A stretch of 64,000 nt of DNA from an uncultured Lactobacillus sp. GTDB lineage: Bacteria; Bacillota; Bacilli; Lactobacillales; Lactobacillaceae. The notes under the pieces are model-generated. The model did no database searches. It was given only the letters and a program-made list of their open reading frames with translations, and was not told where the DNA came from. Each line of letters begins with the position of its first letter. Position 1 is the stretch's first letter. The DNA lies in NCBI RefSeq assembly GCF_947367125.1, contig NZ_CANBCQ010000004.1:25422-89421 (forward strand). Direction: 5' to 3'. This document shows positions 20,043-28,887 of the stretch, piece by piece. The position numbers and the translations under genes were made by a program.

Positions 20043-20692
20043 TGAATCAAAAAATAGCAAAAATCTATGATGATGGTAAGGTAGACCAAGCCATTCGTTT
20101 ATTAATTAAAGAAATCGACCAGCATCCACAGCAAGTGGGGAATTATTTACAATTATCTACTTATTTAATTGAGCAAGGAAGTGTGGATCAGGCCCAGAAG
20201 TTATTGGAGCAAGCTCAACACTTGGTAAAATCGCCACAAGAGTTAAATTATAACTTGGCAGTATGTCATTACATGCAGGGAGATTTTGATCAAGCATTAG
20301 CTTTATTAGATCAAATACCTAATGATGATCTAACCCTTTATCAAAAGGCGCTTACTTATTTAAAATTGGGTCAAACCCAAAAAGCATTGGCTTATGCGTT
20401 AACAATTAAAAAAGTTGATGAGCGGGTCCAAGAATTATTGGGTGATATTTGGCTAAGTCTTGGTGAAACCCAAAAAGCTGAACAGATGTATTTAGCAATT
20501 CCGAACGCTAAGCGAACTGCTAAAATTTACTTTTTATTGGGAATAACTAGCTTAGAAAAAAGTCGTGAGCAAGCTCAACAATATTTTGCTAAGGCCAAGC
20601 AAATGGATGCTAAGTATTATCAGCAAGCAATGAATCAATATGCTTCAATTATGAAGATGATCAACGATAAGGAAAAGAAAAAGCATGATTGA
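20042..20692 (+). CDS. Tetratricopeptide repeat protein
   Basis: This 216-residue protein consists almost entirely of helical repeats. Several 34-residue TPR-like units can be seen, with the pattern A-x(2)-L-L-x(2)-A recurring (KLLEQAQHL, ALALLDQI, KALAYALTI). No signal peptide or membrane segment is present. TPR proteins are protein-protein interaction scaffolds. The gene sits between a phosphatase and recD2, overlapping recD2 by 8 bases, an order seen in other lactobacilli and bacilli (YrrB-like). Partner and role are unknown. Confidence 0.87.
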   Translation: MNQKIAKIYDDGKVDQAIRLLIKEIDQHPQQVGNYLQLSTYLIEQGSVDQAQKLLEQAQHLVKSPQELNYNLAVCHYMQGDFDQALALLDQIPNDDLTLYQKALTYLKLGQTQKALAYALTIKKVDERVQELLGDIWLSLGETQKAEQMYLAIPNAKRTAKIYFLLGITSLEKSREQAQQYFAKAKQMDAKYYQQAMNQYASIMKMINDKEKKKHD

Positions 20693-23048
20693 ATTTACCG
20701 GTAAGGTTAACGGAATTGTTTTTGAAAATAGTCAAGATCTATATAAAATTCTTGATGTTGAAATTATCGGCACTTTATCTGATTATTCACGTCCTGATAT
20801 TAAAGTAACAGGAAACTTTGGCGATATTCAGATTAATAGTAGCTATCGCTTTGAAGGTAGGCTAGTTATGCACGAAAAGTTTGGCTTGCAATTCAGGGCG
20901 AATAGTTATAAGCAAGTTTTACCGCATGAAGAAGGCTCACTGACTAAGTATTTGAGTTCAAATAAGTTTCCTGGAATTGGTAAAAAAGCTGCAACGACAA
21001 TTATTGATGAATTGGGATTAAATGCATTAGATGTACTAAAAGAAAAACCGGCTAAGATTGATCAGCTTTCTTTAACTAGTAAACAAAAAAATAGTCTTTT
21101 ATCAGGGTTGAATGCAATGGATTCTTATTCAGAGATTGTCTTAAAATTAGCTCAGTATGGGATTAACAAGCGAATTGCCGGTCAAGTTTATCAGCTTTAT
21201 CATGGTGAAGCATTAGAAAAACTAAAAAAGGATCCTTATGCTGCAGTTAATGATATTTCAGGTTTTGCTTTTAAAACTGCTGATATGATGGGAAAACAAT
21301 TAGATATTGCTAGTGATGACCCACGGAGAATTAAAGGGGCAGTTTATCAAGTTTTGCTTGATGCTTTAAATGATGAGGGAAACACTTATGTTGGCTTAGC
21401 CGAACTTTTAACAGAGGCAAGCAAATTATTACAAATCACCCAATTTGATCCCATTGCTAGTTGTATTAATAAATTACAAGAGGCTGGTAAGGTAGTAGTC
21501 GATGGCGAAAATGCCGCGCTACAAAATATTTATCAAACTGAAGTTAACATTGCGCGTTTAATGAAGAACTTAGTACAAAGAAAAGAATCTGAAAAAACAT
21601 CGCAATATAAGCCAGAAGAAATAGATCAAGCAATTGCGGATACGGAGAAAGAACTTAAAATTCATTATGATGATACACAAAAATTAGCTATTAAAAATGC
21701 AGTTAATCAGCCAATTTCCATCTTAACCGGTGGGCCAGGTACTGGTAAAACGACGATTATCAATGGGATTTTATTAGTATTACGAAAATTAGCAGAAATT
21801 CCTGCTTCTGCTCTTTACAGTGAAGATCCTCCATTTTTGTTAGCTGCGCCAACTGGACGAGCTGCTAAAAGAATGGGCGAAATTACGGGAATTAGTGCTA
21901 AAACCATCCATCGATTATTGGGATTAGGAATTGGTGACGCTAATAATCAAGATTTAAATGAGTTAAATGGTGAGATTCTAATTGTCGATGAAATGTCGAT
22001 GGTTGATATGTTCTTATTTAAGCAACTGTTATCAAGCATTAATGATACACGGCATCTTGTTTTTGTAGGTGATAAAGATCAGTTACCTTCTGTTGGGGCA
22101 GGAAATGTTTTTAGTGATTTAATTAAATCACAGGCTTTTCCAACAACTATTTTGAAGCAAATTCACCGACAAGGGGATGACTCGACGATTATTACTTTGG
22201 CACATGATGTAAATGAAGGAAAAGACCAACAAGCCTTGTTTAAAAAGACCAAGAATTATTCTTTTATTAGTTGTCGTCCTGAATTAGTGGGGGATGCGGT
22301 TGGTCAAATTGTTAAGCTTGCCTTAAAGCGTGGTTTTGCCAAGGATGATATTCAAGCGTTAGGTGCGATGTATCATGGTAATGGTGGCGTGACTAATTTA
22401 AATAATATTATTCAAGCAATTTTAAATCCTTCTCAGCCTAAGAGTAAATCTCTAGAAGCTCATAACGAAGTATTTCGGATTGGTGATCGAATTCTACAAC
22501 TGCAGAATAATCCGGAAAAAGACATTTATAATGGTCAAATTGGTAAAATTATTAGTATTGAAGAAGATGCTAAAGAATGCATGATTGCTGATTTTGATGG
22601 TCGAGAAGTGGCGTTTGAGAGAAAGGATTTAAACGACTTAACTCGCGCTTATGCAATTACTATTCATAAATCACAGGGATCAGAATTTCCGTTGGTGATT
22701 TTGAATTTGACTATGCAGAATTTTGTCATGTTGAAGCGGAATCTATTGTATACTGCAATTACTCGGGCGGAAAAAAATTTAGTTTTAGTTGGTGATCCAC
22801 GAGCATTTGTAGCGGCGTTTAAAACTTCAGGAAATGATCGAAAAACTGGTTTAGCAGATAAAATATGCCAGCAGCTAGGTATTTCATTAAGTGAGAGCAA
22901 GCAAGCTGAACAAGCCAAGTCGCCACAAGTAGATAATGAGCAAGAAGATAAAAAAACACAAGAGATTAAAGATTTTATTCTAACTCCAGAAAAAATATAC
23001 TCTGGTGAAATTGATCCTATGATTGGTATGGAAGATATTAAATTATAA
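20685..23048 (+). CDS. recD2: ATP-dependent DNA helicase RecD2
   Basis: RecD2 is a 5'-3' SF1 helicase working in DNA repair outside the RecBCD complex. The N-terminal OB-like part and helix-hairpin-helix region (GIGKKAATTIIDELG, about residue 100) are the RecD2-specific extension. Walker A is GGPGTGKTT at about residues 349-357. Walker B is VDEMSMVD. The C-terminal helicase motif VI region reads TRAYAITIHKSQGSEF and LLYTAITRAEK. Length 787 is typical. It overlaps the TPR gene and is followed by a terminator. Confidence 0.95.
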   Translation: MIEFTGKVNGIVFENSQDLYKILDVEIIGTLSDYSRPDIKVTGNFGDIQINSSYRFEGRLVMHEKFGLQFRANSYKQVLPHEEGSLTKYLSSNKFPGIGKKAATTIIDELGLNALDVLKEKPAKIDQLSLTSKQKNSLLSGLNAMDSYSEIVLKLAQYGINKRIAGQVYQLYHGEALEKLKKDPYAAVNDISGFAFKTADMMGKQLDIASDDPRRIKGAVYQVLLDALNDEGNTYVGLAELLTEASKLLQITQFDPIASCINKLQEAGKVVVDGENAALQNIYQTEVNIARLMKNLVQRKESEKTSQYKPEEIDQAIADTEKELKIHYDDTQKLAIKNAVNQPISILTGGPGTGKTTIINGILLVLRKLAEIPASALYSEDPPFLLAAPTGRAAKRMGEITGISAKTIHRLLGLGIGDANNQDLNELNGEILIVDEMSMVDMFLFKQLLSSINDTRHLVFVGDKDQLPSVGAGNVFSDLIKSQAFPTTILKQIHRQGDDSTIITLAHDVNEGKDQQALFKKTKNYSFISCRPELVGDAVGQIVKLALKRGFAKDDIQALGAMYHGNGGVTNLNNIIQAILNPSQPKSKSLEAHNEVFRIGDRILQLQNNPEKDIYNGQIGKIISIEEDAKECMIADFDGREVAFERKDLNDLTRAYAITIHKSQGSEFPLVILNLTMQNFVMLKRNLLYTAITRAEKNLVLVGDPRAFVAAFKTSGNDRKTGLADKICQQLGISLSESKQAEQAKSPQVDNEQEDKKTQEIKDFILTPEKIYSGEIDPMIGMEDIKL

Positions 23049-23052
23049 TAGT

Positions 23053-23089
23053 GAAAGTCCCTGTTATTTCGTATAATAAGGGGCTTTTT
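23053..23089 (+). terminator. Terminator after recD2
   Basis: AAAGTCCCTGTTAT pairs with ATAATAAGGGGCTTT (one bulge) around a TTCGT loop, followed by TTTTT. Confidence 0.85.
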
Positions 23090-23157
23090 CATTATACAAA
23101 AGCATGATATAATTATTGTTGTATAAACATACGTTCCAAAAATATAAGAATAATAAG

Positions 23158-24798
23158 ATGGATATTACAATAATTATATTAACAGTAGGTTTATTGACCT
23201 ATTATTTTTTTCGAAAACAAAATCAAAAAAAGAAAATGAAAAAAATAGAATTATCTGCAATAGATAAAGAAGAAATAACCAAATTAGAAAAACTTGCAGG
23301 TAAAAGATTACCGTATCGCTATTCTAATCAAAGGCAATTGACTTTTCAGATAATCGAATTGGTGCGGCCAGGTTATATCAAACGACGTATTTTTGATAAT
23401 AAAGGGCATTGTCATTATTTAATCAAATATTATTTAGATCGTTCTGTAGCAGAACTAGTGGAGTTTGGCATAACTGATGGGCATTATTGGCGTAAAACTA
23501 AATGGGATAAAGAACCTAAAGTAATTTATCATTATGGTAAAAAGGAGTTTAGCAATTTTGACAAAATTACCCAAAATTTTCGGTATTATAGTTCAATAGT
23601 CAAAGCTGGGCGAGATCGGATCCTTCCTTTAGAAAATGATCTAAATCAGTATGTAAATGAATTAGAAAATCATGCAAATTATCAAAAAGCATGGGTTACA
23701 CGTAATCATATTAACGATTCACAGGCTATTCATGCTATTAGCACTGTTGAAAAAATTAATTTAGATAGTAAACGTGGAATCAAGCGAGGCTTGGCTTTAC
23801 AAAATATCTTGCGCATTCGAGCAATTAATTCGGGATTTAAGGTTTATAACCAAAAAGTAAATTCCTTTCAGAATAGAATGACCGAACTACATTTAGATCA
23901 GATAAAAAGTTTACATCAAATGGACATTTTATCTTCACGTGATCTGCGTCACCTTAGCAATTTATTGGCAGGCGCTGCAGCTGAAAAATTAGTAAATTTA
24001 CGTCTTCGTGAGGTACAAACTGGAAAAGGGATAATTCACAATCTGCTATTGCCATATCCGTATGAGCACCAAAATAGTCTAGGGACTAATCAAATTGACC
24101 ATGTAGTAATTACATCAAATGGTATTTTTTGCTTGGAAACTAAAGCTCGTACTAGTCAAAATGAACAGTATAATGTTCTAACTGATTATAATGAAGTGGC
24201 CGATCAAGTAGCTAAACATAAAGAGAGTATTAAATATGTTTTGGAGAAGAGTAATAATCCTGTAATCATTAATTTACTTAAACGGCTATCTAATATCGAT
24301 CGATTAGTTAAAAATGTAGTTGTATTTGTCAGCAGAACTGAGGATGAAGTTACACTGGTTAACACAGAACGCTATGAAAAGATGGGAATAACTGTTGTAC
24401 AAGTAGCAGATATACAATCTTTGTTAATTAAAGCTGAAAATAAGATAGGACTGCAACCCGAAGAAATAGCGGCTATTAAAGAGGAGCTTGATAATAATAA
24501 ACAATTGCAGGAAGAAAAAGCTTATCAAGAAAATGCAGTGCTATTTGAAGATCAGGGCTTAACATTAAATCAAAAGCAAGTTGAAGAACAGTTATATCAT
24601 GCTAATCAGGTGATTAAACATCTTGATCAAATCGATGCTCTTTTGGCTGATTATTTGCAAGAAGCACGTGAGTGGCAAAAGCAATATCGAAAATATTGTT
24701 ACTGGAAGAAATTTTACGAGCAAGTACATAATTTTATTGATCAAGGGCAGTATTATCGAATGCATAATTTGAAAAAGGATATTTTCGATAAAATATAA
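23158..24798 (+). CDS. NERD-domain protein with N-terminal membrane anchor
   Basis: This is a protein of about 546 residues. An N-terminal hydrophobic segment (ITIIILTVGLLTYYFF) is followed by a basic stretch. The central part has coiled-coil character. A NERD (nuclease-related) domain lies at about residues 285-405, with NQIDHVVITSNGIFCLETKA carrying the D...E-x-K residues of restriction-endonuclease-like folds. A further helical C-terminal part follows. The ORF track starts at TTG 23116, but a TATAAT (23107-23112) just upstream would put the transcript start after that codon, so the ATG at 23158 is preferred, although its ribosome site is weak. NERD proteins are proposed to act in DNA processing or phage interaction; the role here is unknown. 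It is a single-gene unit between two terminators. Confidence 0.83.
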   Translation: MDITIIILTVGLLTYYFFRKQNQKKKMKKIELSAIDKEEITKLEKLAGKRLPYRYSNQRQLTFQIIELVRPGYIKRRIFDNKGHCHYLIKYYLDRSVAELVEFGITDGHYWRKTKWDKEPKVIYHYGKKEFSNFDKITQNFRYYSSIVKAGRDRILPLENDLNQYVNELENHANYQKAWVTRNHINDSQAIHAISTVEKINLDSKRGIKRGLALQNILRIRAINSGFKVYNQKVNSFQNRMTELHLDQIKSLHQMDILSSRDLRHLSNLLAGAAAEKLVNLRLREVQTGKGIIHNLLLPYPYEHQNSLGTNQIDHVVITSNGIFCLETKARTSQNEQYNVLTDYNEVADQVAKHKESIKYVLEKSNNPVIINLLKRLSNIDRLVKNVVVFVSRTEDEVTLVNTERYEKMGITVVQVADIQSLLIKAENKIGLQPEEIAAIKEELDNNKQLQEEKAYQENAVLFEDQGLTLNQKQVEEQLYHANQVIKHLDQIDALLADYLQEAREWQKQYRKYCYWKKFYEQVHNFIDQGQYYRMHNLKKDIFDKI

Positions 24799-24841
24799 AA
24801 AAGAAGAATTTGAAATGCAGAAATCAAATTCTTCTTTTTTT
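24797..24841. terminator. Bidirectional terminator between NERD gene and lipid kinase
   Basis: AAAAAAGAAGAATTTGA pairs perfectly with TCAAATTCTTCTTTTTT around a 10-base loop. U-runs form on both strands, so it can end both convergent genes. Confidence 0.9.
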
Positions 24842-24844
24842 ACG

Positions 24845-25792
24845 TTACTTTAATAAATTAAAATGATCAATTTTGAAGGTTAGTTTAAAATTTTGTTTTT
24901 CAATATCTTCACCGTCAATCTGAGCATATTCAGCTTTATTGGTTTGAACTTGAATTTTCTTAGCTTCAACATAATGAAATTGTGGTGCATTAACATGTGA
25001 GCCATTTTTGATAAGTTTAGCAAATAGCCAAAGAAATTTACCTAGACTTGGTTTCTCAACAATTACGGTATCAAGATGATGACTGTAAACATCTGCTTTA
25101 GGCAAAATAGCAAATCCACCGCCAAAGTAGGGATGATTAGTAGTGGTGACAAAGTAAGCATCACCATAACGGATAGTTTCATTTTTGGTTTTAACTGTTA
25201 CTGTAAACTTATCTTGTTTAGCTAAAGCTTGAACAACATTTAAACCGTAAATTAAATTGCCAGAATTAAGGCGATTCAGTTTTTTCTTTAATTGGGCATG
25301 ATTACTCTGATGGACAACAAACGCATCAAAGCCAATTCCAAAATTATTAACGAAATAACCATTAGGTAATTGCTTGATATTTGACGTAAAATAACCGCAA
25401 TCAACTCTTTCTGATTCAGGATCACGTAATAGATTGTTAATTAGTTGCCGCGGATCAGCAGTTAATCCAGCACCACGAGCAAAATCATTACCCGTTCCAG
25501 CAGGCAAATAGGTAATTGGTGTTTCTGGGTAGTCAGAACTTTTAATACCATTTAAAACTTCATTAAAAGAGCCATCACCGCCGACTACGATTAAAACATG
25601 ATCAGAAGAAAAATGGTGGTTGGCATACGCCTTAGCTAAGCTAATTAATTCACCTGGATAATGGCTTTTTTGTTGCTTAAAAGGAATATTTAATTTTTTT
25701 AAAATAGATTGCAGTGAGGCGTTTGCCTTGATAGCATTTCCGTTTCCTGCAACTTCGTTAACTAATAAATGAACTTTAATTTTTTTCTGCAT
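24845..25792 (-). CDS. Diacylglycerol kinase family lipid kinase
   Basis: This is a 315-residue soluble lipid kinase of the DagK/YegS/BmrU family. The nucleotide-binding signature VVGGDGSFNEVLNG lies near residue 71, and PAGTGNDFARG follows at about 99. The C-terminal domain is mainly beta, containing YAQIDGEDI. Housekeeping DgkB recycles diacylglycerol from lipoteichoic acid synthesis in Gram-positives. Which lipid is the substrate here cannot be told. The gene lies downstream of RNase J1 on the minus strand, behind a terminator, with a weak ribosome site. Confidence 0.88.
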   Translation of the reverse strand: MQKKIKVHLLVNEVAGNGNAIKANASLQSILKKLNIPFKQQKSHYPGELISLAKAYANHHFSSDHVLIVVGGDGSFNEVLNGIKSSDYPETPITYLPAGTGNDFARGAGLTADPRQLINNLLRDPESERVDCGYFTSNIKQLPNGYFVNNFGIGFDAFVVHQSNHAQLKKKLNRLNSGNLIYGLNVVQALAKQDKFTVTVKTKNETIRYGDAYFVTTTNHPYFGGGFAILPKADVYSHHLDTVIVEKPSLGKFLWLFAKLIKNGSHVNAPQFHYVEAKKIQVQTNKAEYAQIDGEDIEKQNFKLTFKIDHFNLLK

Positions 25793-25807
25793 TTTACTTA
25801 TTTTCTA

Positions 25808-25838
25808 AAATAAAAGACTCCCTGAGGAGTCTTTTTCT
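25808..25838 (-). terminator. Terminator after rnjA
   Basis: AAAGACTCC/GGAGTCTTT hairpin with a CTGA loop. T-rich stretches lie on both sides, so it can work in either direction, but on position it ends rpoY-rnjA. Confidence 0.87.
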
Positions 25839-25839
25839 T

Positions 25840-27519
25840 TTATTTCTTTTCAATGATAATTGGTAAAATCATTGGTCGTCTTTCAGTCTTAGAATATAGG
25901 AAATCTGAAAGATTTTCGATGATGGCCTTTTTAATGTCGCTTTCTTTAGGTCGATTTGATTTAGCCATCTCATTTCTGAGTACATGGTAAACATGTTTTT
26001 GCGCTTGACTAATTAGTTCAGTCGATTCACGCATGTAAACAAAACCACGACTAAGAATGTCAGGTCCAGCTAAAACACGTTTGTGCTTATAATCAACTGT
26101 AGCTACTGCAACTACCAAGCCTTCTTCAGAAAGGATCTGTCGATCATGAACAACTACATTGCCAACATCTGCAGTACCAGAAGTATCGACGTAAACATCA
26201 CCTGCAGGAATATGACCAGCAATCCTAGCACCGTTGGGGCCAAAGCAAACGACTTCACCATTAGATAAAACAAAAGTATTTTCGGCAGCCACACCAGCTT
26301 GTTGAGCAAGTTGGGTATGAATGACCTGCATTCTGTATTCACCGTGAACAGGAATCATATACTTAGGCTTAACTAAGCGAACCATCATCTTTAATTCTTC
26401 TTGACCACCGTGACCAGAAGTGTGGACATTATTTACTCTTCCGTGAATAACGTCAGCTCCACCTTCCATTAACTTGTTAATTAAATGGTTAACACTTAAG
26501 GTGTTACCTGGAATTGGGTTAGAAGAGAAAATAACTGTATCACCTGGTTGCAAACTAATTTGCCGGTGAGTACCATTAGCAATTCTTGATAGAGCAGCCA
26601 ATGGTTCACCTTGAGAACCAGTACATAAAATCATTACTTTCTCAGGTGGTAATTTATTGATCTCATCTGCATCAACAATTAAACCTTTAGGTAAATTCAA
26701 GTAACCTAAATCAATCCCATTGTCAACGCCATTTTCCATACTACGACCAAAAATAGCTACCTTTCTGCCAGTATCAATTGCAGCTTGAATGGCAGTGGAT
26801 ACCCGGTAAAGATTAGATGCAAAGGTTGCAAAAATAATCCTACCATGAATTCCTGTGATGATATTATGCAGTGATTGGGCTACAAATCTTTCAGATTTTG
26901 TAAATTGTGAAACTTCTGCATTAGTTGAATCAGAAAGAAGTGCAAGCACACCTTCATTTCCCAATTGTGCCATTTTCTGAAAGTCTGGTGCAGGCTGTCC
27001 CATTACAGGTGTTAAATCAAACTTGAAATCACCTGTAAAGACTACAGCACCAAGTGGTGTATGAACAGCAATACCCAAAGTATCAGGAATGGAGTGGGTA
27101 GTTCTAAAGAAAGAAACAGAAAGCTTCTTAAATTTTAAAACTGTATCCTCATGCTCTTCATGTAGTTCAGTTGTTTTTAAAATTCCGTGTTCTTCCAACT
27201 TGCCTTTAATTAATGAAAGAGCAAATGGAGTCGCATAGACAGGAATTTCTGGAATTTTTTCCAATAAAAATGGAATACCACCAATGTGGTCTTCGTGTCC
27301 GTGACTAACTACAAGAGCTTTGATCTTTTTACGATTCTTAATTAGGTAAGAATAATCTGAAATGACGTAGTTAATACCTAATAGATCATCTTCGGGGAAT
27401 TTAATACCACAGTCCATGATGATAATTTCATCTTGATATTGGACACAATACATATTTTTACCGATTTCATGCAAACCCCCGATTGCATAAACGGCTACTT
27501 CATTATTTTTAATTCGCAC
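25840..27519 (-). CDS. rnjA: Ribonuclease J1
   Basis: RNase J1 is a metallo-beta-lactamase/beta-CASP ribonuclease with 5'-3' exonuclease and endonuclease activity in mRNA decay. The full metal site is present: SHGHEDHIGG (His73, His75, Asp77, His78), the GDFKFD aspartate, and IPVHGEYR in the beta-CASP region. HTSGHGGQEE is also intact. Length is 559. The start is GTG, 6 bases after the rpoY stop codon, with only AAAGAG as ribosome site. The rpoY-rnjA pairing is common in Firmicutes. It is the catalytically intact partner of the J2 copy at 39.4 kb. Confidence 0.95.
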   Translation of the reverse strand: MRIKNNEVAVYAIGGLHEIGKNMYCVQYQDEIIIMDCGIKFPEDDLLGINYVISDYSYLIKNRKKIKALVVSHGHEDHIGGIPFLLEKIPEIPVYATPFALSLIKGKLEEHGILKTTELHEEHEDTVLKFKKLSVSFFRTTHSIPDTLGIAVHTPLGAVVFTGDFKFDLTPVMGQPAPDFQKMAQLGNEGVLALLSDSTNAEVSQFTKSERFVAQSLHNIITGIHGRIIFATFASNLYRVSTAIQAAIDTGRKVAIFGRSMENGVDNGIDLGYLNLPKGLIVDADEINKLPPEKVMILCTGSQGEPLAALSRIANGTHRQISLQPGDTVIFSSNPIPGNTLSVNHLINKLMEGGADVIHGRVNNVHTSGHGGQEELKMMVRLVKPKYMIPVHGEYRMQVIHTQLAQQAGVAAENTFVLSNGEVVCFGPNGARIAGHIPAGDVYVDTSGTADVGNVVVHDRQILSEEGLVVAVATVDYKHKRVLAGPDILSRGFVYMRESTELISQAQKHVYHVLRNEMAKSNRPKESDIKKAIIENLSDFLYSKTERRPMILPIIIEKK

Positions 27520-27525
27520 TCTTTA

Positions 27526-27747
27526 TTACTTCTTATCGAACTTTGTTAACTTAAAGTCAGCATGTTCTTTTTCGTAAGTTAAAGAATTGCCTGTTAACTC
27601 TTGGATGAGTTCAATGTTATAGGGGGTATTGTCCTCAACCGTACTTCTTGCTTCAACCATGTTGTCTGCTTCCATGTAAAGAGTTTGTGTAGTTTCTCTA
27701 CGAGGATTGACAATCTTGTCTTTTTGATACAAAACTTTGTAAATCAT
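27526..27747 (-). CDS. rpoY: RNA polymerase epsilon subunit (RpoY, DUF1447)
   Basis: This is a 73-residue small protein of the RpoY (YkzG) family, an auxiliary RNA polymerase subunit of Firmicutes. The N-terminus [11 protein letters not shown] and the middle YNIELIQEL segment match the family. It is preceded by a strong AAGGAG site on the minus strand. It directly precedes rnjA, the usual arrangement. A small hairpin (GAGTAA/TTACTC) lies in its leader at about 27786-27800. Confidence 0.93.
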   Translation of the reverse strand: MIYKVLYQKDKIVNPRRETTQTLYMEADNMVEARSTVEDNTPYNIELIQELTGNSLTYEKEHADFKLTKFDKK

Positions 27748-27889
27748 AAATGATTCTCCTTAATTAATGTATAAACGTTCAATGTAGAGTAAAAATTACT
27801 CAATAGCTATAAAAATTTTATCATATTTATAAAGGTAAGTATATAATTATGTTTCTTTTGATTTTTAATAATGAATTTCACAAATATTA

Positions 27890-28029
27890 TTGACATAAAA
27901 TAACGTCAGTTGTACTATAAACGTGTAGTGAATGATTAATAAACTCATTTGCTCGTTATAAGAAGTCTCTTCACTCTTCTTAATTCCCAATGTATGAGTC
28001 ACTGGCCTAGTCAACCAGTGATTTTTTTA
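27890..28029 (+). ncRNA. Candidate small RNA between rpoY and def
   Basis: A strong plus-strand promoter is visible: TTGACA (27890-27895), a 17-base spacer, and TACTAT (27913-27918), giving a start near 27925. A terminator TCACTGG...CCAGTGA followed by seven T (27999-28028) closes the unit. Both neighbours are on the minus strand, so the transcript of about 105 bases has no gene to serve. Inside it ACTCAT (27943) can pair with ATGAGT (27994), enclosing AAGAAG/CTTCTT. An alternative pairing AGTGAA (27927)/TTCACT (27970) competes with these. The longest ORF in it is trivial. I do not recognise it as a known RNA family. 6S-like or regulatory function is possible but unproven. Confidence 0.65.
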
Positions 28030-28030
28030 T

Positions 28031-28060
28031 GCAAAAAAGCCCGCATGTGCAGGCTTTTGC
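28031..28060 (-). terminator. Terminator after def
   Basis: AAAAAAGCCCGCATGTGCAGGCTTTT: on the minus strand the hairpin ends in six U, so it serves def. A perfect inverted repeat TAATTGTTA-AA-TAACAATTA (28061-28080) overlaps the def stop codon just upstream of it. Confidence 0.85.
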
Positions 28061-28077
28061 TAATTGTTAAATAACAA

Positions 28078-28632
28078 TTAAGAAATTACAACTGTATCTT
28101 CTTTAAGAGCAAATGGATCATTCTTATTAATTCGGTCGTAGAATAAGTGACCATTTAAGTGATCAATTTCGTGAGAAGAAACGATTGCTGGGTAATCTTT
28201 TAAGCGAATAGTCTTTTCTTCACCATCGATAGTGTAGTAATGAATAGTTAGTTTATCTGGACGAGGGACATAGCCATTGATTACTTTATCAACGCTTAAA
28301 CAACCTTCTCCTTCGCTAAGACATGCTTGGCGAACAGATTCAGAAACAATTTCTGGATTAACATAAATTTCTTTAAAAATAATTTTGCCTTGATCATCAG
28401 GAACTAAAAGTGCAGCCATTTGAACGCCTTCACCAACTTGAGGCGCAGCTAAACCTACTCCAGCTCTTAATTGATGCTTTTCGGCAACTTTAGGGTCTTG
28501 AGAATCAATTAAGTATTGCATCATATCATCTGCTAGTTTTTTGTAATGGTCACTAAGTGGGAAAGTTAAAGGCTTAGCAACTTGACGTAAAACGGGATCT
28601 CCGTCACGTACAATATCTTTCATTAAGATCAA
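28078..28632 (-). CDS. def: Peptide deformylase
   Basis: Peptide deformylase removes the formyl group from nascent proteins using a metal ion. All three motifs are present: [16 protein letters not shown] (metal-binding cysteine) and HEIDHLNG (two metal-binding histidines and catalytic glutamate). The 184-residue length fits the type 2 Gram-positive class. The start is TTG at 28632 (MILMKDI), 7 bases from a strong AAGGAGT. The alternative ATG nine bases on would be poorly spaced, and type 2 relatives such as the staphylococcal enzyme begin with a similar four-residue extension. Confidence 0.95.
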   Translation of the reverse strand: MILMKDIVRDGDPVLRQVAKPLTFPLSDHYKKLADDMMQYLIDSQDPKVAEKHQLRAGVGLAAPQVGEGVQMAALLVPDDQGKIIFKEIYVNPEIVSESVRQACLSEGEGCLSVDKVINGYVPRPDKLTIHYYTIDGEEKTIRLKDYPAIVSSHEIDHLNGHLFYDRINKNDPFALKEDTVVIS

Positions 28633-28746
28633 AATAATTACTCCTTTTTTTAAAATTTATTATCTATAATTATATTTTTAACATAGTTTAATAGTTTTTG
28701 CTTGTTTTTGCATTAAAAAATCCTTGATTAACTTAATTGTTAAGCG

Positions 28747-28775
28747 TTGACCCGCGTGCAGTTAGGTGGTAAAAT
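28747..28775 (+). promoter_or_regulatory. Promoter of typA
   Basis: TTGACC (28747-28752) and TAAAAT (28770-28775) are separated by exactly 17 bases. This gives a start near 28782 and a leader of about 105 bases before typA. Confidence 0.8.
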
Positions 28776-28836
28776 TCACTAACGTAACTATACAGATTTA
28801 AGAAAAGCACTTCGATAAAGCGCTAATGCGTTACCG

Positions 28837-28863
28837 AAACTGTGACCGGGTCACAGTTTTTTT
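28837..28863 (+). terminator. Terminator hairpin inside the typA leader
   Basis: AAACTGTGA-CCGGG-TCACAGTTT followed by a T run is a complete intrinsic terminator. It lies between the typA promoter and the typA ribosome site (GGGGAGG), so it must be read through for typA expression. This suggests attenuation or a separate short RNA. Confidence 0.8.
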
Positions 28864-28887
28864 ATTGAAGAGTGGGGAGGAATACTT

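Noticed and set aside
22664-23092. 142-residue minus-strand ORF overlapping the end of recD2
   Set aside because: It is antisense to conserved helicase motifs, covers the recD2 terminator and has no recognisable domain.
28031-28080. Paired inverted repeats that might be a CRISPR-like or attachment site
   Set aside because: There are only two different palindromes, one a terminator and one at the def stop; no repeat unit recurs and no integrase is near.
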